In this document: positions 25,371-33,275 of the stretch, one piece after another
Numbering within the stretch: the stretch's first letter is position 1
Layout: every line of letters starts with the position of its first letter
Source: Dehalococcoidia bacterium
GTDB taxonomy: Bacteria > Chloroflexota > Dehalococcoidia > Lucifugimonadales > Australimonadaceae
NCBI GenBank assembly: GCA_022820645.1
Contig: JAJEFD010000013.1
Coordinates: 1 to 64,000, forward strand
Length of the DNA stretch: 64,000 nt
Direction: 5' to 3'
The notes under the pieces: model-generated
Databases searched by the model: none
Told to the model about the DNA's origin: nothing
Seen by the model: only the letters and a program-made list of their open reading frames with translations
Program-made: the position numbers and the translations under genes

Positions 25371-26168
25371 TCACAGCCCAAGGAACCGTATCGTGCTGTG
25401 CGCCTTGTGGATGCGGTTCAGGTTCACCAGCAGCGCCGTCAGCTCCTCGACGTACCGCGAGTTCGACAGCGGCCCCGCGTCGACCGCCCGCAGCGACGGC
25501 ATCGCCTCCGCGAGCGCCATCGTCTCGCGCCGCGCCGGCTCGTCGTCGGCCGTCACCGCGACGTCGCCCTCGAGCGCATGGTCGGCCCGCAGCAGGTCGC
25601 GCGCGCTCATGTTCTGGAACGCGGCGGCGACGCGGCTCTCCGGCAGCAGCTCCCGCGTCAGCTCGCCCGCCGACCCCTCCGGCACACTCACCGCGCGCAT
25701 CTGGCCGTCGACGAACTCCACCGGCGCCACGATGCTCACGACCAGCCGCCCCACGAGCGCATCCCGCAGCGACTCCGCCGTCGGGCGCAGCCCCTCGAAC
25801 GGCACCGCGAGCAGCACCACGTCCGCGCCGCTCACCGCATCCGCATTCGCCGCCCCGGAGATGGCCAACGCCCCTCCGTCATTCCCGCGCCCACTTTCGT
25901 CATTCCCGCGAAGGCGGGAATCCAGCCCTCCGTCGGATCGCCCCTGTTCCCTACCCTCGCCCTCTGGGAGAGGGTGCGCATCCCCGATGCGCGGGTGAGG
26001 GTTCCCCTGCGGCGGGTGAGGGTGGGCCTCCAGCAGCCCCGACGCCGCCTCGGCCGCCCGGCCCGCGTCCCGCGAGCCGATGACGACCTCGTGACCGGCC
26101 ATCGCCAGCCGCAGCGCGAGCCCGCGTCCCTCCGGCCCCGTTCCTCCCACGATCGCGATACGTGTCAT
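25371..26168 (-). CDS. NADPH:F420 oxidoreductase-like protein with repeat-derived insert
   Basis: The 265-residue protein begins MTRIAIVGGTGPEGRGLALR, a dinucleotide-binding motif, then HEVVIGSRD, VVLLAVPFEGL and AAFQNMSARDL, typical of F420H2:NADP oxidoreductase (NpdG/Fno). This enzyme exchanges hydride between NADP and coenzyme F420. Residues about 47-98 are foreign: they are translated from dispersed repeats (family A and a family C element at 25879-26022) and lie where relatives have a short loop. The reading frame is preserved. The start is the ATG at 26168, four bases after the LLM oxidoreductase stop, suggesting one transcript. Confidence 0.85.
   Translation of the reverse strand: MTRIAIVGGTGPEGRGLALRLAMAGHEVVIGSRDAGRAAEAASGLLEAHPHPPQGNPHPRIGDAHPLPEGEGREQGRSDGGLDSRLRGNDESGRGNDGGALAISGAANADAVSGADVVLLAVPFEGLRPTAESLRDALVGRLVVSIVAPVEFVDGQMRAVSVPEGSAGELTRELLPESRVAAAFQNMSARDLLRADHALEGDVAVTADDEPARRETMALAEAMPSLRAVDAGPLSNSRYVEELTALLVNLNRIHKAHSTIRFLGL
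25879..26022. repeat. Repeats (families A and C) inside the F420 reductase gene
   Basis: A partial family A copy at about 25879-25890, a full copy at 25899-25925 (GTCATTCCCGCGAAGGCGGG... form) and a family C element at about 25954-26010 (CCCTCTGGGAGAGGG, then GGGTGAGGG). All lie within the coding frame of the F420 reductase and encode low-complexity Gly/Pro/His/Arg sequence. Confidence 0.8.
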
Positions 26169-26172
26169 GCCG

Positions 26173-27090
26173 TCACGCCAGCCCTGTGATGTCCGCGAGC
26201 CGCTCCAGGTGCTCGTCCATGTCGAACACCGGGTTGAGCAGCACCTCGTCGACCCCCATCTCGGCCCACTCCTCCAGCAGCTCGCCGATCTTTGCGGCGC
26301 TGCCCCAGATGGCGGCCTGCTCCGCATTGCCCGGGTTGCCGTAGTAGTAGCCGAACCACTCCCGCAGCCGGCGCTTCGCCCGCTCCTCGTCGTCGTCCAC
26401 CGCAAGATAGAGCCGCTTCGAGATGGGGAACGACGCCGGGTCGCGCCCGGCTTCCGCGAGGTGCGACTGCACGAGCGCCACCTTGCGCGGAAAGTCCGCC
26501 AGCGGCCCGCTGCCCGCGCCCATCCACCCGTCGGCGTGGCGCACGCTGCGCGCCAGGGCGGCGTCGGCGTTCGCGCCGAAGATGATCGGCGGATGCCCCG
26601 GCCTCGGCGAGATGCTCGCATCCGCGACGTCGTAGAACGCGCCGGAGTGGCCGGACGGCGACTGCCCCCACAGCGCGCGGATCGCCTGCACCTGCTCGAC
26701 GAACCGCGTGACGCGGCGCTCAGCCGTGATGCCGTACATCGGCAGCTCGTCGCCGTTGTTGCCGAGCCCGACCCCGAGCACGAGCCGCCCGCCGCTCATC
26801 ACGTCGATGTCTGCGGCCAGCTTCGCCAGCATCACCGGGTTGTGGCGCGGCAGCACGAGCACCGACACCCCGATGCGCGCCGTCGACGTCTGCCCCGCGA
26901 GCCACGCGAGGAACGAGAGCGGGTGGAGGACGGTGGGCGAGCCGGTGACGCGCTCCTGCGTCCAGAGGCTCGCGTAGCCCAGCTCCTCGGCGCGGCGGAC
27001 GTACGAGGCCGCGAACGTCATGTCCACGTTCCCGTCCGTGAAGATATGCGGTGACGCGATGCCGACTTTCATGCGGTCTGCGATGGCCAT
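26173..27090 (-). CDS. LLM-class F420-dependent oxidoreductase
   Basis: A 305-residue luciferase-like TIM-barrel protein: MKVGIASPHIFTDGN, GYASLWTQERV, ARIGVSVLVLPRHNPVMLAK, LVLGVGLGNNGDELPMYG and a C-terminal GVDEVLLNPVFD. The subgroup uses coenzyme F420 (or FMN). The NADPH:F420 oxidoreductase gene immediately downstream strongly favours F420. The ATG at 27090 has AGGAG 4 bases before it; the frame to 27225 is open but unconserved. Three GGTAAC direct repeats lie about 50-75 bases upstream. Confidence 0.88.
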   Translation of the reverse strand: MAIADRMKVGIASPHIFTDGNVDMTFAASYVRRAEELGYASLWTQERVTGSPTVLHPLSFLAWLAGQTSTARIGVSVLVLPRHNPVMLAKLAADIDVMSGGRLVLGVGLGNNGDELPMYGITAERRVTRFVEQVQAIRALWGQSPSGHSGAFYDVADASISPRPGHPPIIFGANADAALARSVRHADGWMGAGSGPLADFPRKVALVQSHLAEAGRDPASFPISKRLYLAVDDDEERAKRRLREWFGYYYGNPGNAEQAAIWGSAAKIGELLEEWAEMGVDEVLLNPVFDMDEHLERLADITGLA

Positions 27091-27138
27091 TGCACTCCTG
27101 ACCGCGCCCTGCTCACTCCTGGGGCGCCTGCGCTGGGG

Positions 27139-27164
27139 GTAACGATCGGTAACACTTGGTAACA
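27139..27164. repeat. Three GGTAAC direct repeats with 10-bp period
   Basis: GGTAAC occurs at 27139, 27149 and 27159, exactly one helical turn apart, in the intergenic region upstream of the LLM oxidoreductase gene (27091-27276). The even spacing is what repeated binding by one regulator would need. Confidence 0.55.
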
Positions 27165-27276
27165 CTGCGCTCCTGACCGGCGGGGTCCGCCGCATCGAGC
27201 CGGAGCCTGCGCACCGGCTTTCCATGGTAGGTGGCGGGCGCCGGGAGGGGCAAGGGGCGGGTGTCAGTGAGGGGCC

Positions 27277-28791
27277 TCAGAAGGGCAACATACTTGATAA
27301 TGTTCCTTCCGCATGGAAACCAAACCTCGTTTCCATTTCACGCTCTGTTTCTATCTTGCTTCGGATTACCGACAGTGCAACTGGAGCTGCATCACCCATC
27401 CAGTCATCCGACCTCACTATGGATCGAACTCCTCGATTTTGTGATTCCACTGCCAATTTCCTCCCTAATGCATCGAAAGCTGGTTTGACTACGTGGGGCA
27501 ACCAGCCTTGGTTCTCAATAAGAATTCGAGAATAATCGTGGGAAAGATATCCTTGTGGATCGCCGATCAACCCAGCCAGAATCTGTCCAACAGCCTTCAC
27601 AGTCGGATAACGTATCGGTTTCGTTTTCATCGAAATCTCATTCATTTCAGAATCCATAATCACAATGATTGGTGTTTCTCTTGCTAGCTTCTCTGTCTCT
27701 TGGAATATTATATAAGGTAAGAGCAATTGATGAACTGTCAAACCTTCGTCAAAGATCTGGTTGTAGCGTGCATGTGTAAACATTTCACGTGCACGGTCAG
27801 TCGCTCCAGCGGCATGTCCTAAGAAAGCGTAGCAGACTTGGCCTAAGTCTTTTAGCCCAAATTTGCGGTATTTTTTGCCGCCTATTAGAAAGGGTTTCTT
27901 GGCATCACGTGATTCATATTCCGTCGCCCAGACGCCTTTCTTTATTTCATAAAACCAGGGAGGAGAAAGGTTCTGGAAGTCATTTTGCCATTTTTGTTGT
28001 CGCTTGTCATTTGACTTCCAGTCTTCAAGATGTAGCGGGTTTTGGGTGTTCGACCTTTCAGCAATCAAACTGGCCAAACTAATCTCTGCGTCATCTGGTT
28101 CCGTCTTCGTTTGTGGAGTTTTGATTATTTTGGCAAGAACACGAACCGTACTGAGGTCCACACCTGGCTCGTCAGTAAACACAGAGCCAATTGAAGCTAC
28201 CGTTTGGCAACCGTTCACTATTTGGAAGTTTTCTACACTAATGTCAGTCAGGGCTGGGTTTTGGGCATTGTCGGCCGTGGAAATGGAATCGGCAATGCAT
28301 GTTAACCCATTGTTGAACATGAAGAAGCGCTCATTCTTATCTTCCTTGAGTGTTGCCTTTATGAGAGCATTTTTCGCCGACGCAAGCAGGTAGTATCGAG
28401 GATTCTCTCGAAATAGATTCTGGCGATGCTGAAGAAATACTTTTGCCAGGTCGTTAGCGGTCAAAGATGCACAAACCACGCTTTCGGTTTCATTGACTTT
28501 GAACTGAAAAAGCGAGTCTCTGTCCACTTGGAAGGTAAATGAGATTGGGTCATTGTGTAGGAATTGAATGTTTTCTACTAGGAATCGTATGTCACGAACA
28601 GAGTATGTGCAATCAACTTGTGTTTTGCCCATATAAAACGACTCTGAATAGAGAGGGTCGCCATCTTTATTGGGTTCAAGGGTTCTCGGAGCTATCGTTG
28701 AAGTTGCAAGATAGACATCCACTCTGAGTAAATCCGGCATGCTGCTTCGAAAAAGAGCTGCCTTCTCACGCAATGCCCTATTTACGCTCAA
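27277..28791 (-). CDS. AIPR-family protein, main part (frameshifted from its N-terminus)
   Basis: A 504-residue open frame with features I recognise as the AIPR (abortive infection phage resistance) family: RFFMFNNGLTCIADS, FQIVNGCQTVASI, LIAERSNTQNPL and YEIKKGVWATEY. AIPR proteins occur in phage-defence loci; the mechanism is not settled. The gene is AT-rich compared with its neighbours. The frame opens at a TTG in the duplicated 16-bp unit and lacks a ribosome site. Removing one copy joins it seamlessly to the 121-residue frame upstream. As it stands it is probably untranslated or translated poorly by reinitiation. Confidence 0.8.
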   Translation of the reverse strand: MSVNRALREKAALFRSSMPDLLRVDVYLATSTIAPRTLEPNKDGDPLYSESFYMGKTQVDCTYSVRDIRFLVENIQFLHNDPISFTFQVDRDSLFQFKVNETESVVCASLTANDLAKVFLQHRQNLFRENPRYYLLASAKNALIKATLKEDKNERFFMFNNGLTCIADSISTADNAQNPALTDISVENFQIVNGCQTVASIGSVFTDEPGVDLSTVRVLAKIIKTPQTKTEPDDAEISLASLIAERSNTQNPLHLEDWKSNDKRQQKWQNDFQNLSPPWFYEIKKGVWATEYESRDAKKPFLIGGKKYRKFGLKDLGQVCYAFLGHAAGATDRAREMFTHARYNQIFDEGLTVHQLLLPYIIFQETEKLARETPIIVIMDSEMNEISMKTKPIRYPTVKAVGQILAGLIGDPQGYLSHDYSRILIENQGWLPHVVKPAFDALGRKLAVESQNRGVRSIVRSDDWMGDAAPVALSVIRSKIETEREMETRFGFHAEGTLSSMLPF

Positions 28792-29143
28792 CGGTATTTA
28801 CGCTCAACGGTCGGTCGGGTACCACTAGGTCTTTGAATCCTTCGATCAGTTTAGAAAAATCTGATCTAGCGATATCGGTGTTCTTTGACTGAATCAGAAC
28901 CAGCCGTGGCGGCTTGTCGTCTTCGTCGTACCACCAGCCATCTATACCTTTATCACTCTGTCCATCAACTTCTGTTGCACTCAGAATCTCTTCCGTAGAT
29001 GGGTTATAGTCCCATAATATCTGCTGTGTTGCCCAATTCCTGAACTGCTGCCATGGCTCGTTTATATCATGTTCAGCCCATTCATCAAGGAATGGGGCAA
29101 CCTGCTTTTGTAGCTTTTCAGACTGTATCTTCCGTTGAACCAC
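28778..29143 (-). CDS. AIPR-family protein, N-terminal fragment
   Basis: A 121-residue frame from a GTG at 29143, ending soon after the tandem duplication. It contains DGQSDKGIDGWWYDEDD and LVLIQSKNT, resembling the nuclease-like N-terminal region of AIPR proteins (a D...QSK arrangement like restriction-type nucleases; inference). The last residues SVNTVERK come from the second repeat copy. Without the duplication the frame continues PLSVNRALREKAALF into the downstream part, giving a protein of about 620 residues. Confidence 0.75.
   Translation of the reverse strand: MVQRKIQSEKLQKQVAPFLDEWAEHDINEPWQQFRNWATQQILWDYNPSTEEILSATEVDGQSDKGIDGWWYDEDDKPPRLVLIQSKNTDIARSDFSKLIEGFKDLVVPDRPLSVNTVERK
28779..28811. 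repeat. 16-bp perfect tandem duplication breaking the AIPR gene
   Basis: ATTTACGCTCAACGGT occurs at 28780-28795 and again at 28796-28811. The extra 16 bases shift the reading frame by one. Loss of one unit restores an intact gene. Confidence 0.95.
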
Positions 29144-29170
29144 GAATCACCCCGCAGCGGGTTTTTGGTT

Positions 29171-29199
29171 AGTCTACTGAGCCCACGTTCGTCGGTCCA
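29171..29199 (-). promoter_or_regulatory. Putative promoter of the AIPR gene
   Basis: On the minus strand TGGACC (29194-29199) and TAGACT (29171-29176) are 17 bases apart, ending 27 bases before the GTG start. The gene therefore carries its own promoter at the edge of the AT-rich insert. Confidence 0.45.
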
Positions 29200-29263
29200 T
29201 ACCCCCTTGACACCATCCCACGGGTCCGATATGGACCAGCGACCTTGCGCGGGAGGCGTCGGC

Positions 29264-29635
29264 ATGGGGATGGACATCGGCATCATGAAGTTCGAGTACC
29301 TGGAGCGGCCCGGAGGGGTCGTCTACGACTTCGCCTGTGAGATGGCGGTCGAGGGCGCGGACGACGCGTATATGTTCGGTGAGGGCGGCAGTTGCATCCC
29401 GTTCACCCAGCGCCAGGTGCTGCGGATGCTCGACGAGTTCACCCGCGAGCGCGGGCTGTCGCCGCAGGAGCGGTTGGAGATTCGGTCGTGGCTGGCGTCG
29501 CTGCCGTGGATCGGAGGCTGGCAGGACGCGCTGCCGCCCAGCGACGGGCGCGACCAGGAGGACGACTACTACCCCGTCGTGGACAACGACGACGGCCGTG
29601 ACGGCGGCATCATCGAGCTGCACTTCAGCTGGTGA
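29264..29635 (+). CDS. Hypothetical acidic protein
   Basis: A 123-residue protein of no recognised family. It starts MGMDIGIMKFEYLERPGG and has CIPFTQRQVLRMLDEFTRER in the middle. It ends in a strongly acidic stretch (DQEDDYYPVVDNDDGRDGG), closing with IIELHFSW. The ATG at 29264 has GGGAGG 7 bases upstream; an open frame from 29135 exists but overlaps the AIPR promoter. No signal peptide or membrane helix. It flanks the AIPR insert on the GC-rich side. Confidence 0.6.
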   Translation: MGMDIGIMKFEYLERPGGVVYDFACEMAVEGADDAYMFGEGGSCIPFTQRQVLRMLDEFTRERGLSPQERLEIRSWLASLPWIGGWQDALPPSDGRDQEDDYYPVVDNDDGRDGGIIELHFSW

Positions 29636-30078
29636 ACTACTGACACCCGCCCCTTCCGCGAACACCCTAGCACCCCTTACGCTGGACGCATGTTCGCGCA
29701 TCTGTCCACTTGGTGGCCGCGTCCCTGGTTCACCCTTACGCACGTACCGTTCCTGCGGCTGGAAACGCACACACACCCTCCTTGCCCGGATCTTGAAATG
29801 AAGAACGCTGAAGCAGGCCACGGCCTTGTCGATAAAGATCTGCAAGATTCGGAAACACCTGCTCTCACTCGTAAGGACCTGAAGAAGAACCGGATCAAGA
29901 ACGCGGCCTTCTGCCACGGCCGGGGCTGCTGGTTTCCCGCCTTCGCGGGAATGACGGGAGAGGCGGGGATGACGGGAGGGGCGGGAATGACGGATGAGGG
30001 GCGCACCCGTGTACAGACGCCATCCGCCGCTGTACCATCCGCCCATGACGAGAATCGTGACGTAGAGGAGGGCAGGCA
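29636..30078. other. 443-base gap with repeats and no convincing gene
   Basis: Frames are open on both strands (for example a plus-strand frame from 29690 that runs into the amidohydrolase), but they show no conserved motifs or ribosome sites. The section 29795-29890 is less GC-rich and could be a decayed remnant. Near 29929-29994 lies a family A repeat in reverse orientation followed by a tandem array. The amidohydrolase ribosome site GAGGAGGG closes the gap. Confidence 0.6.
29929..29994. repeat. Family A repeat with 18-bp tandem copies of its end
   Basis: A reverse-oriented family A copy (29929-29955) is followed by units of the form GCGGG(G/A)ATGACGGGAG(A/G)GG repeated about 2.5 times. 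The tandem unit is the end of the family A palindrome plus a short G-rich linker. Confidence 0.75.
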
Positions 30079-31143
30079 ATGGCGAAGCGCGCTTTCCCCG
30101 TCGTCGACTGCGACGGGCACATCATCGAGGCCAGTTCGGAGATGCTCGACTTCATGCCGGAGCCGTTCCAGTCGGTCATTCGCGGCGGACGGAACGTCGG
30201 CAGGCTCTTCCCCGGCCTGGACGGCATGCACATGCCGCAGGCGCGACCATCGGGCGCAGCAGGACGCGAACGCGTCAACGCCAGCGAGCACCGCATGGGC
30301 TCCGGCGAAGACTGGGTCGCCTTCCTCGAGGGCGCCGAGATCGACAAGGCGGTCATGTTCACCACCCAGGGGCTCGCCGTCGGCATCATCCAGAACCCGG
30401 ACTACGCCGTCGCCGTCTGCCAGGGCTTCAACGACTACGTCCACGCCTGCTACCGCAAGGTCAGCGACCGCCTGCACCCCATGGGGCTCATCCCCATGCA
30501 GAACGTGCCGGAAGCCGTGAAGGAGCTCCGCCGCGCCGTCGAGGACCTCGGCCTGCCGGGCGCGATGCTCCCCACGCGCGGCCTCCCCGTGAACCTCGGC
30601 CACGAGATGTACTGGCCCGTCTACGAGGAGGCGGAGCGGCTCGGTTGCGTGCTCGCGCTCCACGGCGGCTCCAACCTCAACCTCGGCATGGAGGGCTTCA
30701 TCGACAACGGCGCGTCCCACATCCTCCACCACCCGCTGCCGCTCATCATCAACTTCGTCTCGTTCTTCCGGCAGGGCGCGATCGACCGTTTCCCGAACCT
30801 CAAGATCGGCTTCATGGAGGGCGGCGCGGGATGGCTCGCGTTCGTGCTCGACCGCCTCGCCCGCGAGGACGAGTACCGCCCCCGGGCGTCGGACCTCGAC
30901 CCCGTGGAGTGGGTCAAGAGCGGCAACGTGCTCATCGGCTGCGAGGGCAGCGAGGGCACGCTCGGCCACCTCGTCGACCGCGTCGGGCCGACCCCGTTCG
31001 CCTACGCCTCCGACTACCCCCACGAGGTCGACGCGCTCAAGGCCGAGGAGGAGATCGACGAGCTCGCCCACTACCCCGGCCTCACCGACGACGACAAGGC
31101 CGCCGTCCTCGGCGGCAACGCCAAGCGCTTCTTCGGGGTGTAA
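30079..31143 (+). CDS. Amidohydrolase family protein (ACMSD-like)
   Basis: A 354-residue amidohydrolase_2 protein. The N-terminal metal motif is VVDCDGHIIEAS, with LALHGGSNLN in the middle and the late motif FAYASDYPHEVDAL. Relatives include 2-amino-3-carboxymuconate-6-semialdehyde decarboxylase and resorcylate decarboxylases, so non-hydrolytic decarboxylation or ring-product hydrolysis is likely. GAGGAGGG sits 6 bases before the ATG. A second amidohydrolase and a dioxygenase-like cupin follow, forming a probable aromatic-compound cluster. Confidence 0.87.
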   Translation: MAKRAFPVVDCDGHIIEASSEMLDFMPEPFQSVIRGGRNVGRLFPGLDGMHMPQARPSGAAGRERVNASEHRMGSGEDWVAFLEGAEIDKAVMFTTQGLAVGIIQNPDYAVAVCQGFNDYVHACYRKVSDRLHPMGLIPMQNVPEAVKELRRAVEDLGLPGAMLPTRGLPVNLGHEMYWPVYEEAERLGCVLALHGGSNLNLGMEGFIDNGASHILHHPLPLIINFVSFFRQGAIDRFPNLKIGFMEGGAGWLAFVLDRLAREDEYRPRASDLDPVEWVKSGNVLIGCEGSEGTLGHLVDRVGPTPFAYASDYPHEVDALKAEEEIDELAHYPGLTDDDKAAVLGGNAKRFFGV

Positions 31144-31146
31144 CCG

Positions 31147-31349
31147 GCCTGGTGTAGGGGCACCCTTCATGGGCGCCCTTGTCTGACCCCTCTCCTGAGG
31201 GAGAGGGCAACGCGCTTAGCGCGTGGGTGAGGGCACTCGGTGGGGCGGGCGTGAGGATTGTCATGCTGAGCGGAGCGCAGCGGAGTCGAAGTATCTCTCG
31301 GGTGCTCGGCCCCCTCGCCCTACGAGGGAGAGGGCTGGGGTGAAGGTGA
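31147..31349. repeat. Compound repeat block (families D, C and B) between amidohydrolase genes
   Basis: From left: a family D unit (TGGTGTAGGGGCACCC..., 31151-31183), a family C unit (CCCTCTCCTGAGGGAGAGGG to GGGTGAGGG, about 31189-31233), a family B arm (31259-31302) and a partial family C unit (31310-31347). The block fills nearly the whole gap between the two amidohydrolase genes. Confidence 0.8.
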
Positions 31350-31369
31350 TAGAACGAAGGAGGAACACG

Positions 31370-32503
31370 ATGGCAAAGAACGGGTTCAGCATCATCGACA
31401 GCGACATGCACATCATGGAGCCGCCCGACCTCTGGGAGCGGTACATCGACGCCGAGTTCAAGTCGGCGGCCCCGCGCGGCATGACGTCCGAGAACGTCCG
31501 CGACCTCGGCGTCTACTACCCCAACAACGAGTCCGGACGCCGCACGACCGGCACGCCCCACCGAGGCCACAACTACGAGCGCAACCAGGCGCTCTACCGC
31601 GATCATTCGGCGCGCGGCTGGTCGCCGGAGGTCCAGTTGGAGGCGATGGACGCGGAAGGGCTCGACGTCGCGGTGCTCTTCCCCAGCCGCGGCCTCAGCG
31701 TGCTGACCGTACCCGACCTCGAGCCGAGGTTCGCCGCCGCCATCGCCCGCGCCTACAACGACTGGCTGTACGACTTCTGCCAGGGCGACACCGCGCGGCT
31801 GCTCGGCGCGGGCATGATCTCCGTCTACGACGTCAACGACGCCGTCGAGGAGGCGCACCGCGTCGTCGAGGACCTCAAGTTCAAGGCCGTGTTCGTCCGC
31901 TCCAACATCGTGAACGGCAAGAGTTGGCACGACCCGTACTACGAGCCGCTCTGGGACGCGCTGGAGGAGCTCGGCATCCCGCTCGGCTTCCACGAGGCGT
32001 CGGGGTCGCGGTCGCGCCAAAGCGCGGAGAGCTACGACCCGAACTTCGGCCTGCGCCGCATCTACGCGCAGCCGTTCGAGCAGATGCTGGCCATCGGCAG
32101 CTTCGCGGCCGGCGGCGTCCTGGAGCACCACCCGAAGCTGAACGTCGCCTTCCTCGAGGCGAACTGCGCCTGGCTCCCGTGGATGCTCTGGCGCATGGAC
32201 GAGGGCTACGAGCGCGAGGCCGACATCTTCATGGAAGACCTCACGATGCCGCCCAGCGAGTACTTCCGGCGCCAGTGCTACGTGTCGGTGGAACCCGACG
32301 AACTGCCCGCGAAGTACGCCATCGACGCCTTCGGCAACGACAACATCGTCTTCTCGACCGACTACCCCCACGGCGACTCGAAGTACCCGGCGGCGGTCGA
32401 CAACTTCTTCGAGTTGCCGTTCACCGACGAGGACCGCCGCAAGATCCTCTGGGACAACTGCGCCCGCTTCTACTCCATCGCAGGCGTCCCCAGCCCCGCG
32501 TGA
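31370..32503 (+). CDS. Amidohydrolase family protein, second copy
   Basis: A 377-residue amidohydrolase_2 protein with IIDSDMHIMEPPDLWERY at the N-terminus and NIVFSTDYPHGDSKYP near the end. It shares architecture with the gene at 30079 but is clearly diverged, so it probably acts on a different substrate or step. The ATG at 31370 has AGGAGG about 6 bases upstream. The frame is open to 31223 through repeat DNA, and that extension is not coding. Confidence 0.88.
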   Translation: MAKNGFSIIDSDMHIMEPPDLWERYIDAEFKSAAPRGMTSENVRDLGVYYPNNESGRRTTGTPHRGHNYERNQALYRDHSARGWSPEVQLEAMDAEGLDVAVLFPSRGLSVLTVPDLEPRFAAAIARAYNDWLYDFCQGDTARLLGAGMISVYDVNDAVEEAHRVVEDLKFKAVFVRSNIVNGKSWHDPYYEPLWDALEELGIPLGFHEASGSRSRQSAESYDPNFGLRRIYAQPFEQMLAIGSFAAGGVLEHHPKLNVAFLEANCAWLPWMLWRMDEGYEREADIFMEDLTMPPSEYFRRQCYVSVEPDELPAKYAIDAFGNDNIVFSTDYPHGDSKYPAAVDNFFELPFTDEDRRKILWDNCARFYSIAGVPSPA

Positions 32504-32563
32504 CGGGTGCACAGCACCCGCGTTCGGCGTATAGTGCACACGACAGAACAAGGGAGGGACGCC

Positions 32564-33181
32564 ATGGTGATGGAGACGAGGACCCAGAACGCGTTGGACC
32601 GGTTCGTTTCGAAGACCCGCGAACTCTTCGCATCGGAGCCCGACCTCGAGAAGCGCTGGGCGGCGCTCGCGCCGGTCCTTGCCGAGCTGCTCGCCGACCC
32701 CACCGTCGTCGAGGCCTCGAAGTCCTGGCCCGACTGCGTCCCCGCCGACGGCCGCGCCGAGAACCTCATCTTCTACGAGGACCCGGACTACGGCTTCGCG
32801 GTGAACGGCCTGACCAAGGGCGAGGCCCGGCAGGGTGGACGCGCCCGCATCCACGACCACGCCCACATCTACACGCTCTACGGCGTGCTCGACGGCCACG
32901 AGCGCATCGAGCGCTACGACCGCCTCGACGACCGCTCGAAGCCGGACTACGCCGAGATCGCGCTGAACTCGAACGTGCTGGTCGGCCCCGGCGAGATCGA
33001 CCTCGTCAAGCCGTACGAGATCCACACGGAGATCACGGTCGGCGAGCGCACGGTCGCCATCATCATCCGCAGCGAGAAGTCGGGCGGCTTCAACCAGGGA
33101 CGCTACGACCCGGAGACCAACTACTACTACGAGAGCCTCGGCCCGCGCCAGACGCCGGTCGACATGTTCCCGCAGTCCTAG
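32564..33181 (+). CDS. Cupin protein, cysteine dioxygenase-like
   Basis: A 205-residue protein with a helical N-terminal third and a cupin barrel. The first motif is ARIHDHAHIYTLYGVLDGHE with iron-binding histidines; a later His is in KPYEIHTEITVGERTV. The spacing resembles cysteine dioxygenase-type thiol dioxygenases, but the substrate cannot be inferred. The start is the ATG at 32564 with GGGAGGG upstream. It follows the second amidohydrolase by 60 bases in the same direction and is likely cotranscribed. Confidence 0.75.
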   Translation: MVMETRTQNALDRFVSKTRELFASEPDLEKRWAALAPVLAELLADPTVVEASKSWPDCVPADGRAENLIFYEDPDYGFAVNGLTKGEARQGGRARIHDHAHIYTLYGVLDGHERIERYDRLDDRSKPDYAEIALNSNVLVGPGEIDLVKPYEIHTEITVGERTVAIIIRSEKSGGFNQGRYDPETNYYYESLGPRQTPVDMFPQS

Positions 33182-33186
33182 TTCCC

Positions 33187-33270
33187 GTCATTCCCGCGCA
33201 GGCGGGAATCCAGACCTGGTGTAGGGGCGTCCCTCGTGGGCGCCCTTTCGCCGCGCAGCGGCGGGTGAGG
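33187..33270. repeat. Family A, D and C repeats downstream of the cupin gene
   Basis: A family A palindrome (33187-33213), then a family D unit (TGGTGTAGGGGCGTCCCTCGT..., 33217-33247) and the tail of a family C unit (GCGGGTGAGGG). They fill the space between convergent genes. Confidence 0.8.
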
Positions 33271-33275
33271 GCTGC

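Noticed and set aside
29149-29166. GC hairpin plus T-run (CCCGC-A-GCGGG-TTTTT) that looks like a terminator
   Set aside because: The loop is too short for the stem as written, and no plus-strand gene ends just upstream; it lies in the leader of the AIPR gene on the opposite strand.
29690-30520. A plus-strand frame in the gap before the first amidohydrolase
   Set aside because: It runs through a repeat array and then into the amidohydrolase in the wrong frame; no conserved sequence.
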